From JANOAR01 sp031411235 (GTDB taxonomy: Bacteria > Verrucomicrobiota > Verrucomicrobiia > Verrucomicrobiales > Verrucomicrobiaceae), in contig JANOAR010000304.1 of the NCBI GenBank assembly GCA_031411235.1, positions 1-24,722 on the forward strand: a stretch of DNA of 24,722 bases, given 5' to 3'. The notes beneath the pieces were generated by a model. It had not been told where the DNA came from. It saw nothing but the letters and a program-made list of their open reading frames with translations, and searched no databases. The translations under genes were made by a program, and so were the position numbers. Shown here piece by piece: positions 1-5,194 of the stretch; position 1 is the first letter of the stretch; each line of letters opens with the position of its first letter.

Positions 1-152
1 CGCTGGCCCTGGCTGCCGAGGGCGCCACCGTGGGCGTGCTAGACGCCGACATCTACGGCCCCAGCCAGCCGATGATGCTGGGCATCAGCGGCCGGCCCGA
101 GAGCATCGACGGCCAGAGCATGGAGCCGATGAGCGGCCACGGCCTGCAGGTG
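1..152 (+). pseudogene. mrp: Mrp/ApbC-type P-loop ATPase fragment, cut at both sides
   Basis: Frame 3 is open from the window edge. It encodes the region after the Walker A of an Mrp/ApbC (NBP35-like) iron-sulfur carrier ATPase: the stretch GVLDADIYGPSQPMMLGI is the family hallmark, followed by GRPES and HGLQV. In intact Mrp proteins the next residues are usually of the type 'MSIGFL'. Here the match stops at HGLQV (about position 152) and an unrelated C-terminal sequence follows, so the ATPase core and C-terminus are missing. The 5' part lies outside the window. Codon use is strongly GC-rich and the residues around MLGISGRPES resemble betaproteobacterial Mrp more than what I would expect here, so foreign origin or a chimeric assembly join is possible. 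The family call is firm. Whether this is a real truncated gene in the organism is not. Confidence 0.7.
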
Positions 153-269
153 GCCAAGAGCGCGGCAAGAGGCTTCCGCTCCTTCGCCAACTATCGAGTG
201 CGTATCCTCTTCCACTGCGGCAAACTCGATCTCAAACCCTCAATCGCCCATTAAAACCCGCGTAGAACC
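153..269 (+). mobile_element. 3' end of an ISL3-like insertion sequence (transposase C-terminus plus end)
   Basis: After the Mrp-like part the same frame continues as AKSAARGFRSFANYRVRILF and HCGKLDL, stopping at 252-254. The pattern ARGFR-x-F-x-x-(Y/F)R-x-x-(I/V)LFHCG-x-LDL is how many ISL3-family (DDE_Tnp_ISL3) transposases end. Only about 33 residues remain, so the catalytic core is absent. Just after the stop, the complement of 250-269 reads GGTTCTACGCGGGTTTTAAT, a plausible terminal inverted repeat, although its partner is not in the window. This is either a real IS remnant that broke mrp or the edge of a misassembly. The family assignment is from memory of the C-terminal signature and is moderate. 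Confidence 0.42.
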
Positions 270-439
270 GTTTGATTGCACTTTACGCATTGTTCTCGTT
301 GGATACTATCGAAGGCACATATAGGAAGGTGCTTCCGGCCTTCAGTGAGCGACAATTCAAATGGCTTCTTTATATCCTTATCGGCATCAATCTACCCATT
401 CTCTTAGCATTTCTAGGGTCAATTGGTTCAAAGGATTAG
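266..439 (+). pseudogene. 3' remnant of an unknown membrane-protein ORF
   Basis: An open frame runs from just inside the presumed IS end to a TAG at 437-439. It has no convincing start. The C-terminal part reads FKWLLYILIGINLPILLAF, one clear hydrophobic segment, ending in the polar tail SIGSKD. Composition is AT-richer than the neighbours. The simplest reading is the tail of a gene whose front was removed by the insertion or join near 269. I do not recognise the family. Confidence 0.3.
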
Positions 440-445
440 TGAGGC

Positions 446-462
446 AAAGTGTCTGGCACTTT
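446..462. repeat. Short REP-like palindrome AAAGTG-N5-CACTTT
   Basis: AAAGTGTCTGGCACTTT is a 6-bp perfect inverted repeat with a 5-nt spacer, just after the remnant ORF and about 70 bp before the first antitoxin gene. It resembles in style the AAAGTGCC-type REP palindromes that litter many genomes. Only one copy occurs here, so its status as a family repeat is inferred. Confidence 0.3.
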
Positions 463-531
463 ATAGGCACCTCAATCTCGGCAGGATGAACCAGAGATTG
501 AAGCGCAGGACTGAGCGAGAATGATGGTGCC

Positions 532-798
532 ATGACATTGCAAATCCCAGACAGCATCGCAGCCCAAGCAGGCTGCTCCACGTCCGAACTCATTTTGGGC
601 ATGGTGGTCGGGCTATTTTACCAAGGTCGATTGAGCCTGGGGCAGGCAGGAGCGACGCTCGGCTTATCAAAGCTGGATTTCATGGAGCAACTCAGCGCGC
701 ACGACCTGCCCATGCCCTACAGCGAAGAGGACGCTGCAAGTGATTTGCGAGCCGTTGACCGCTTGTGGAAAAAGGATGCCCACCAAGTTCGCTCATGA
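532..798 (+). CDS. UPF0175 family small protein, orphan antitoxin-like
   Basis: An 88-residue protein. The core GRLSLGQAGATLGLSKLDFM, followed by a conserved 'LPMPYSEED' block and an acidic helix, matches UPF0175. These are small helix-turn-helix-containing proteins usually paired with a PIN-like DUF3368 toxin and annotated as antitoxins. The LSLGQAGATLGLS part is the HTH. The start is supported by the typical N-terminal 'MTLQIPDSI'. No DUF3368 or PIN gene follows: the next bases hold a short palindromic repeat and then an unrelated module, so the partner appears lost. It may still regulate transcription. The family call is fairly firm; present-day function is inferred. Confidence 0.72.
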   Translation: MTLQIPDSIAAQAGCSTSELILGMVVGLFYQGRLSLGQAGATLGLSKLDFMEQLSAHDLPMPYSEEDAASDLRAVDRLWKKDAHQVRS

Positions 799-807
799 TC
801 GCTGTCA

Positions 808-843
808 GGGACAAGTTGTCCGTCCCGTGATTGTCCCTTTGTG
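808..843. repeat. Island repeat, copy 1
   Basis: GGGACAAGTTGTCCGTCCC (808-826) is followed by GTGATTGTCCC and TTTGTG (838-843). The inner GGACAA/TTGTCC is palindromic. Copies with the same core and a directly following TTTGTG occur at 1650-1674 and 3281-3305. This one sits 10 bp after the orphan UPF0175 stop codon. Confidence 0.7.
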
Positions 844-928
844 CGATTTTTCGACCTGACCGAGACATTGATCGAGCTGCGGAAGTAGGGAGTTGAAAGG
901 CAGGACTTCGGCCGTTAAACTCGGCCCT

Positions 929-1177
929 ATGAGCGCATTCACAGCCACTCTTGAGAGTGAAGACGATATTCCCGCAATCGTAGCGGACTTGCTGCGTCGG
1001 TTTCCCAAGGGGGCGCGAGTGAAATTGGCTCTATCTGAGGTGCCGCCTGCTACACCAGTGCCGAGTCTGGCCGAGTATCGACAAATGATTTCCGCCGCCC
1101 GTGAGAAGGCTCCGCGCAGTCCGTGGAAGACGACGGAGGCGACTATGTCGGCGTTACGGGAAGGAGAGCAAGACTGA
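929..1177 (+). CDS. Probable antitoxin of a PIN-toxin module
   Basis: An 82-residue protein beginning MSAFTATLESEDDIPAIVAD. The frame is open further upstream to 893, but this ATG gives a sensible N-terminus. The first half looks like a small beta/alpha domain, and the C-terminal half is polar and low-complexity (many P, S, K, E), as in antitoxins whose tail wraps the toxin. It has no named domain that I recognise with certainty. The call comes from position: its stop TGA ends one base before the ATG of a PIN-domain toxin, the usual antitoxin-first order. Such antitoxins normally bind their own promoter. None was resolved in 844-928. Confidence 0.6.
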   Translation: MSAFTATLESEDDIPAIVADLLRRFPKGARVKLALSEVPPATPVPSLAEYRQMISAAREKAPRSPWKTTEATMSALREGEQD

Positions 1178-1178
1178 G

Positions 1179-1589
1179 ATGGCCTGGGTCGTCGATACCT
1201 CGGTGGTGGTAGATTTGGTGACGGGTGATCCGCTGTTTGAGCCTGCGTCCACCGCCTGTCTGCAAGCGCATTTGGGCGACGGGCTGGTCATCAGTCCCGT
1301 GACCTTCGTGGAACTCGGCCCGTCCTTTTCAGGGGATGATGTGGCAGCGGAGGCATTTCTCAAGGCATCACACATCGGGACGACTGAATTCTGGAGCCCT
1401 ACGGATACGCTGTTGGCGCATCGCCTATGGTACCAGTTTCAATTGAGACGGAGGCAACTCCAGATAGCGAAACGCCCCGTAGCAGATGTGTTGATCGCGG
1501 CCTTTGCCGAGCGATTTCAAGGCATCATCACGCGCAACTCTTCCGACTTTCGCAACATTCTGCCGACGCTGCTTTTGATTGAGCCGTAA
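1179..1589 (+). CDS. vapC: PIN-domain ribonuclease toxin (VapC-like)
   Basis: A 136-residue protein. PIN-domain acidic residues are visible in order: D6 in VVDTSVVVDL, the glutamate in VTFVELG, the aspartate in PVADVLIAAFA, and a C-terminal ITRNSSDF motif in which N/D complete the metal site. PIN toxins of the VapC group are Mg-dependent RNases that cleave tRNA or rRNA when freed from antitoxin. Length is normal for the family. The ATG at 1179 is chosen because it begins the canonical MxxVVDTS start and lies one base after the antitoxin stop. The open frame upstream of it overlaps the antitoxin and has a low-complexity arginine-rich translation. All catalytic positions look intact. Confidence 0.85.
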   Translation: MAWVVDTSVVVDLVTGDPLFEPASTACLQAHLGDGLVISPVTFVELGPSFSGDDVAAEAFLKASHIGTTEFWSPTDTLLAHRLWYQFQLRRRQLQIAKRPVADVLIAAFAERFQGIITRNSSDFRNILPTLLLIEP

Positions 1590-1597
1590 CGGGAATC

Positions 1598-1651
1598 ATG
1601 AGCACTTTGAGCATTTCCATTCCTGACTCTATTCGCCAGCGCGTTGAAAGG
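1598..1651 (+). pseudogene. Truncated antitoxin N-terminus (ribbon-helix-helix type)
   Basis: Eight bases after the preceding toxin an ATG opens MSTLSISIPDSIRQRVER, the classic first strand and start of helix 1 of a ribbon-helix-helix antitoxin (CopG/ParD style). The homology ends exactly where the island repeat begins at 1650, and no dimerisation helix 2 or toxin follows. The frame happens to remain open through the repeat and into the next antitoxin, so a 145-residue fusion ending at 2035 could in principle be made. I read it as a severed gene. Seventeen residues is a short basis, hence moderate confidence. Confidence 0.45.
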
Positions 1652-1674
1652 GACAATTTGTCCGTCCCTTTGTG
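1650..1674. repeat. Island repeat, copy 2
   Basis: GGGACAATTTGTCCGTCCC followed directly by TTTGTG. It differs from copy 1 at one base of the 19-nt core (G to T at the centre). It begins within the 18th codon of the truncated ribbon-helix-helix antitoxin, marking the breakpoint of that gene. Confidence 0.7.
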
Positions 1675-1756
1675 TGGTGACAACATTAACCAACGAGGAG
1701 CAGGCGCGGGCGCTACCTTCTTGCAAAGCACTGCCAGTTCTGCCAAGCTTTCCTCC

Positions 1757-2035
1757 ATGAACATCACCATCACCATGGGCAAAGCTGGGCGCTTCGTGTT
1801 GCCCAAGGCACTGCGCGACAGCCTGGGCATTCGGGAAGGATCGCGGCTGCGCATCGAAGCCGCTGGCGGCAGGTTCGAAGCCGTGCCCGACCGTGATGAC
1901 ACGCGCATCGAAATGCAGGCCGGCTTCCCGGTTATCCTGGGTGGCCCGCCACGCAAAAAGGGCGACATCGTGCGAGCCATCAAAGCCACTCGCAATGAAC
2001 AGGATGACAAGATTGCATCGCGGAGGCGCAAGTGA
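1757..2035 (+). CDS. vapB: AbrB/MazE-fold (SpoVT-AbrB) antitoxin
   Basis: A 92-residue protein starting MNITITMGKAGRFVLPKALR. The pattern xxITxxGxxxxPxxLRxxLGIxxGxxLxI is the swapped-hairpin AbrB DNA-binding domain (about residues 1-45), which binds the module's operator. The basic C-terminal tail (ending in ARG/LYS-rich residues) is where such antitoxins contact the toxin. The frame extends upstream to 1598, but those codons belong to an unrelated truncated antitoxin and a repeat, so the internal ATG at 1757 is preferred. Its stop overlaps the start of the downstream PIN toxin (TGATG), indicating translational coupling. Confidence 0.8.
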   Translation: MNITITMGKAGRFVLPKALRDSLGIREGSRLRIEAAGGRFEAVPDRDDTRIEMQAGFPVILGGPPRKKGDIVRAIKATRNEQDDKIASRRRK

Positions 2036-2451
2036 TGCACGCGCTTGATGCTTCCGTAATCGTCGCTGCGCTGGATGGCCAAGATCCTGATCACGCGGCT
2101 AGCCGCCAACTACTGCTCTCGGCGCGGTTCTCCATTCATCCTCATGCCCTCTCCGAGACCTTCTCCACACTCACAGGTGGCAGGCTAGCGATACGCATCC
2201 CCGCCGCCGATGCGGCCTCCATCCTGCGTGAAAATGTAGCTCCACGACTTGCAATCATTGAATTGTCGGCGGGCGACCTGCTCGGCACCTACGACGACTC
2301 GACCCGTCGAGGCATTCGCGGTGGAGCCATTTACGACTATCTACATTTGGCGTCAGCAAGGAAGGCCGGAGCGCCCAAGCTCTACTCGCTGAACACTAGC
2401 GACTTCCTGGCCTTTCACCGTCCAGGCGATCCCGAGATTGCGCATCCCTGA
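2035..2451 (+). CDS. vapC: PIN-domain ribonuclease toxin (VapC-like), second module
   Basis: A 138-residue protein. The start is the ATG overlapping the antitoxin stop; a GTG three bases upstream (2032) is the alternative. PIN acidic positions: D5 in MHALDASVIVAAL, E in HALSETFSTL, D in GGAIYDYLHLASA, and LNTSDF near the C-terminus. This arrangement (AbrB antitoxin, then PIN toxin) is a standard VapBC pair. The protein is expected to be an Mg-dependent endoribonuclease held inactive by its partner. No catalytic residue appears missing. Confidence 0.83.
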   Translation: MHALDASVIVAALDGQDPDHAASRQLLLSARFSIHPHALSETFSTLTGGRLAIRIPAADAASILRENVAPRLAIIELSAGDLLGTYDDSTRRGIRGGAIYDYLHLASARKAGAPKLYSLNTSDFLAFHRPGDPEIAHP

Positions 2452-2497
2452 AGGAAACCGGTGCAAGATCGGCCACGGGTTGCATAGATGCGGGCCA

Positions 2498-2587
2498 TCA
2501 CGCTTCGTTGTTGGCTTGGATTGCTTGGGCGATCTCGGCTCCGTTTGCCTCGACGCAGTACCACGCGGCGGCCAGATCACGCTGGGT
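2498..2587 (-). pseudogene. C-terminal remnant resembling a DUF433-type small protein
   Basis: Reading on from the TAG of the minus-strand PIN toxin in the same frame gives TQRDLAAAWYCVEANGAEIA followed by QAIQANNEA and a TGA. A segment of the form DLxAAWxYVxxxxxEIxxAIxxNxEA is typical of the C-terminus of DUF433-like and related antitoxin proteins. There is no start codon and no N-terminal domain. It may be a fossil of another antitoxin gene overwritten by the present toxin, or an ancestral toxin extension separated by a stop. The assignment is tentative. Confidence 0.3.
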
Positions 2588-2998
2588 CTATGCTCTGAAC
2601 GGGTTGAGCACGTCGATGAGTGGGAAATCAGTTTCGTTCCTCGTGACCACTTTCAATCCCCAGACTCTTGCGGTGGCTGCGATCTGGCTGTCGAGAAGTG
2701 GCGGCTCGCTTCCGACTTGCCGCGCCTCCTGGCAGTACCGCGCCCACGCCCAGGCACAGGCTTCATCGAAGACCAGGATTTGATCCGAGTAATCTTCCTG
2801 GAGAAAGTCGAGTTTTCGACTCAGCGCTGCTTTCTTCTTCCCTTCGGGGAGCGCTTCAATGCCATCGGCCAGCTCTGCAATGGTCATGACGCTGAGAGCA
2901 CAATCCTCGTCGTGATGTTCGATCCACTCCTCGACATTAGGATCAGGTGTGGCCTTCATCATCTCGGAGATCACGTTGGTATCCAGGAGGTATCTCAC
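2588..2998 (-). CDS. vapC: PIN-domain toxin, FitB/VapC-like
   Basis: A 136-residue protein. It begins MRYLLDTNVISEMMK, the FitB/VapC signature with the first aspartate at residue 6. It then has TIAELADGI (acidic position 2), PPLLDSQIAATARV (position 3) and VTRNETDFPLIDV (position 4), ending NPF. These are the four metal-site regions of a PIN nuclease, all intact. It is encoded opposite to the two upstream modules. Its ATG overlaps the antitoxin stop by 4 bp, so the two are probably co-translated. The expected role is an RNase acting on a structured RNA target when released. Confidence 0.88.
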   Translation of the reverse strand: MRYLLDTNVISEMMKATPDPNVEEWIEHHDEDCALSVMTIAELADGIEALPEGKKKAALSRKLDFLQEDYSDQILVFDEACAWAWARYCQEARQVGSEPPLLDSQIAATARVWGLKVVTRNETDFPLIDVLNPFRA

Positions 2999-3225
2999 AG
3001 TTCGATGGGCTTGGGGATGGGTTCGCGCCGACGCTTGATTTCCAACCCCTCCAGGCCGCGAAGATGCTCCACGAGCGACATCTGATGCTTCCTCTTCGGT
3101 CGAAGGGTGATGACTCCTGTGGTCGAGATCATGACGTGGTAATCCTGGCCCGGTGCCAATTGACCCGCTTCATCAGCCTCAGGCACGAGGATGATGTGAC
3201 GTTGATCGGTGAGGGTGGCTGTCAT
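2995..3225 (-). CDS. vapB: Antitoxin partner of the FitB-like toxin
   Basis: A 76-residue protein immediately upstream of the minus-strand PIN toxin, with a 4-bp ATGA overlap. The N-terminal half (LTDQRHIILVPEADEAGQLA and a GVITLRPK strand) looks like a small beta-rich, AbrB-like DNA-binding fold. The C-terminal half is a charged helix (SLVEHLRGLEGLEIKRRRE) ending PIPKPIEL, consistent with a toxin-wrapping tail. The family name is uncertain; the antitoxin role is inferred from order and overlap. Its promoter must lie in 3226-3280, just before island repeat copy 3. Confidence 0.68.
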   Translation of the reverse strand: MTATLTDQRHIILVPEADEAGQLAPGQDYHVMISTTGVITLRPKRKHQMSLVEHLRGLEGLEIKRRREPIPKPIEL

Positions 3226-3280
3226 GCGGCGAGGATAACTTCAGGCTCTGAGGGGTCAAGGCGGGCGTGGGTGAATCCTC

Positions 3281-3305
3281 GGGGCAAGTTGTCCGTCCCT
3301 TTGTG
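3281..3305. repeat. Island repeat, copy 3
   Basis: GGGGCAAGTTGTCCGTCCC followed directly by TTTGTG: one change (A to G at core position 4) from copy 1. It lies 56 bp upstream of the minus-strand antitoxin gene and marks the right edge of the toxin-antitoxin island before deoC. Confidence 0.68.
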
Positions 3306-3457
3306 GGCAGGGAGTCATGATGATGCAGGGCAAATTCCCACGCCTCGCCGCCAACGATGGCCAGGGACAGATGAAGGAAGCGCTGGCGTTGTTGCGGTCG
3401 TTTTAATCGACGATTCCTCATTGTCCCACGAGCTGCGGCCATGTTATAACCGCTCAC

Positions 3458-4390
3458 ATGGCAACCAATCAGAGCGCACCTTTCCGACGCATTTTCGACG
3501 ACATCGGCACCGTTGATGCCGTCGGCATTGAGGAACGTGTGGCGAAGTTCACTACGCGCAGCATCAAGAAGACCTCCAAGCTCTTCGGCCTGCGGCTCGC
3601 CCTGAGCATGGTCGATCTCACCACGCTGGAGGGCAAGGACACGCCCGGCAAGGTCGCCTCGCTCTGCCAGAAGGCGCTCGCACCGCATGAGGGCGATGTC
3701 CCGCAAGTCGCCGCAGTGTGTGTCTATCCCGCGATGGTGAAGCACGCCGCCAAGCACGTAAAAGGCACGGCAGTCAGGATTGCCTCCGTCGCCACCGCCT
3801 TCCCCTCCGGCCAGGCTCCGCTCAAAACTCGTCTCGCCGAAGTCCGAGCCGCCGTGGCCGATGGCGCTGACGAGATCGACATGGTCATCAATCGCGGGGC
3901 CTTCCTCGCCGGCGAGTTCGCGCGGGTGCAGGACGAGATCGCGCAAGTCGTCGAGGCCTGCGGCACCGCCACGCTCAAGGTCATTCTCGAAGTCAGCGAA
4001 CTGGAAACGTATGACAACATCCGCGCCGCCAGCTTCCTCGCCATGCGTGTGATCCGCGCGAATGACTTCATCAAGACCAGCACCGGTAAGACCTCGTCCA
4101 ACGCCACGCTGGGCAACAACCAGGTCATGTTGGAAGCCATCCGCGACCACTTCCTCGATACTGGCATCCCCATCGCCATGAAGCCCGCCGGGGGCATCCG
4201 CACGGCCAAGCAGGCGCTGCACTTCCTCGTCGCCGTGAAGGAAACCCTTGGCGACGACTGGCTCACCAACCGCCGCTACCGCTTCGGTGCCTCGGCTTTG
4301 TTAAACGACTTAGTGCGGCAACTGGAGAAGGAACGCACGGGGGCTTATCAAGCGCCGTATTACTTCAGCGATGCGGCGGAGAGTTATTGA
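3458..4390 (+). CDS. deoC: Deoxyribose-phosphate aldolase
   Basis: A 310-residue class I aldolase of the DeoC family. It cleaves 2-deoxy-D-ribose-5-phosphate to acetaldehyde and glyceraldehyde-3-phosphate in cytoplasmic deoxynucleoside catabolism. Visible hallmarks: the substrate-entry motif VDLTTLEGKDTPGKV, the catalytic aspartate in DEIDMVINRG (D141), the Schiff-base lysine in FIKTSTGK (K206), and the activating lysine in KPAGGIRT (K242). The usual bacterial length is about 220-260. The extra 35-40 residues at the N-terminus and the C-terminal YYFSDAAESY place it in the longer DeoC subgroup. It is followed by an aldehyde dehydrogenase that could remove the acetaldehyde, although an inverted-repeat element now separates them. 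All catalytic residues are present. Confidence 0.95.
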   Translation: MATNQSAPFRRIFDDIGTVDAVGIEERVAKFTTRSIKKTSKLFGLRLALSMVDLTTLEGKDTPGKVASLCQKALAPHEGDVPQVAAVCVYPAMVKHAAKHVKGTAVRIASVATAFPSGQAPLKTRLAEVRAAVADGADEIDMVINRGAFLAGEFARVQDEIAQVVEACGTATLKVILEVSELETYDNIRAASFLAMRVIRANDFIKTSTGKTSSNATLGNNQVMLEAIRDHFLDTGIPIAMKPAGGIRTAKQALHFLVAVKETLGDDWLTNRRYRFGASALLNDLVRQLEKERTGAYQAPYYFSDAAESY

Positions 4391-4415
4391 AGGCGAAGCG
4401 TGAGGGGCGGCGAGA

Positions 4416-4570
4416 GGTTAGGTGGGGAGCGACCACAGATGAACACGAATGATCACGAATTATGAAGAAGTCCATATTTGAATGAAACACCTCTCATCTC
4501 ATTATCTGGCCATAGTGCCTTTCCCATTTGTGATCATTCGTGTTCATCCGTGGTTGCTCCCCATCTAACC
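4416..4570. repeat. 155-bp MITE-like palindrome, deletion derivative of the GxxExxY element
   Basis: The arms 4416-4459 and 4528-4570 are complementary with about four differences over 43-44 nt. They begin with GGTTAG and contain GATGAACACGAATGATCAC. The interior also resembles the GxxExxY copy: ATGAAGAAGTCCATATTTG at 4462-4480 parallels ATGAAACTATCCATTTTTA at 4649-4667. The sequence just inside the right arm (CCTTTCCCATTTGTGA) parallels GTATTCCCCATTGGTGA at 5114-5130. This fits an internally deleted copy rather than an unrelated hairpin. Confidence 0.72.
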
Positions 4571-4668
4571 ACCCGCACTCACGACGCCCTTGCTTGTCTC
4601 GAAGCCTCTGTAGGAGCGACCACGGATGAACACGAATGATCACGAATCATGAAACTATCCATTTTTAA

Positions 4669-5106
4669 ATGAAAACTCACTCGCAGATAATGGACGAAGC
4701 TGGCTTTGACCAAGCTCGAATTGAGAGTTGGCGTGATTCAAGACTGCTTTTTGGCCAGCTAACTTATGACGTAGTGGGCGCAGCTTTTGAGGTGATGCGT
4801 GTGCTTGGCCCCGGCTTGATTGAAAAGCCGTATGAAAACTCGCTCGTGGTCGAAATGAAGCTGCGCAAGCTAAAGGTCGATCAACAGCGTTGTTTCGCCC
4901 TCGATTACAAAGGAGTTAAAGTAGGTGACTACATTCCTGATCTCATCGTCGGGGATGCCGTTATTGTAGATACCAAAGTCATCGAACACATCGGTGATTA
5001 TGAAATTGCCCAGATGCTCAACTACCTGCGCATCACGGGACTTCGAGTGGGCCTCATCATAAACTTCAAACGATCCAAAGTAGAATTTGAGCGCCTGATT
5101 CTCTGA
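4669..5106 (+). CDS. GxxExxY protein, PD-(D/E)XK nuclease-like fold
   Basis: A 145-residue protein. The defining motif G49-L-I-E52-K-P-Y55 lies in VLGPGLIEKPYENSL, after a helix VVGAAFEVMRVL. Further on, IPDLIVGDAVIVDTK places D91 and D101-x-K103 in the arrangement of a PD-(D/E)XK nuclease core, followed by an AQMLNYL helix with the conserved glutamine. This matches the GxxExxY family (PDDEXK_3-like), widespread and of unknown function. The length is only slightly above the usual 120-130. It is flanked on both sides by inverted arms containing GATGAACACGAATG, so it travels inside a repeat element. Start at 4669: an ATG at 4649 gives only a seven-codon peptide. Nuclease activity is inferred from the fold and has not been shown for this protein. 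Confidence 0.85.
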   Translation: MKTHSQIMDEAGFDQARIESWRDSRLLFGQLTYDVVGAAFEVMRVLGPGLIEKPYENSLVVEMKLRKLKVDQQRCFALDYKGVKVGDYIPDLIVGDAVIVDTKVIEHIGDYEIAQMLNYLRITGLRVGLIINFKRSKVEFERLIL

Positions 5107-5194
5107 ACATCAGGTATTCCCCATTGGTGACCATTCGTGTTCATCCGTGGTTGCTCCCCGCCTAACCTCCCGCCTCACCTTCGCCAAATAAGCC

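Larger units (their letters stand above)
4392..5185. mobile_element. GxxExxY-carrying inverted-repeat element (composite of two copies)
   Basis: The deoC-ALDH gap is bounded by long imperfect inverted repeats: 4392-4459 against the complement of 5124-5185. Shared blocks in order include GGCGAAG, TGAGG, GAGGTTAGG, GGGGAGC and ACC, then GATGAACACGAATG. Inside lies a second right-type arm (4528-4570) followed by a second left-type arm (from about 4613), so two element copies sit head to tail. One is short and empty, the other encodes the GxxExxY protein. The left arm starts one base after the deoC stop and the right arm ends 9 bp before the ALDH start. No transposase is encoded. The arms and repeats are seen directly; mobility is inferred. 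Confidence 0.6.

Noticed and set aside
1101..1178. N-terminal extension of the first PIN toxin (MRRLRAVRGRRRRRL...)
   Set aside because: It lies wholly within the antitoxin gene and is low-complexity. The ATG at 1179 gives the canonical PIN start.
3317..3406. A 29-codon frame (MMMQGKFPRLAANDGQGQMK...) after island repeat copy 3
   Set aside because: Too short, with no recognised domain. At most the tail of a decayed antitoxin; not supportable as a gene.
3179..4222. A 347-codon minus-strand frame opposite deoC
   Set aside because: DeoC motifs on the plus strand are unambiguous; the antisense product is low-complexity.
4392..5185. The repeated GATGAACACGAATGATCAC segments as a CRISPR array
   Set aside because: Only four copies, in inverted orientation, with unequal and non-spacer-like intervals and no cas genes. 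They are arms of an inverted-repeat element.
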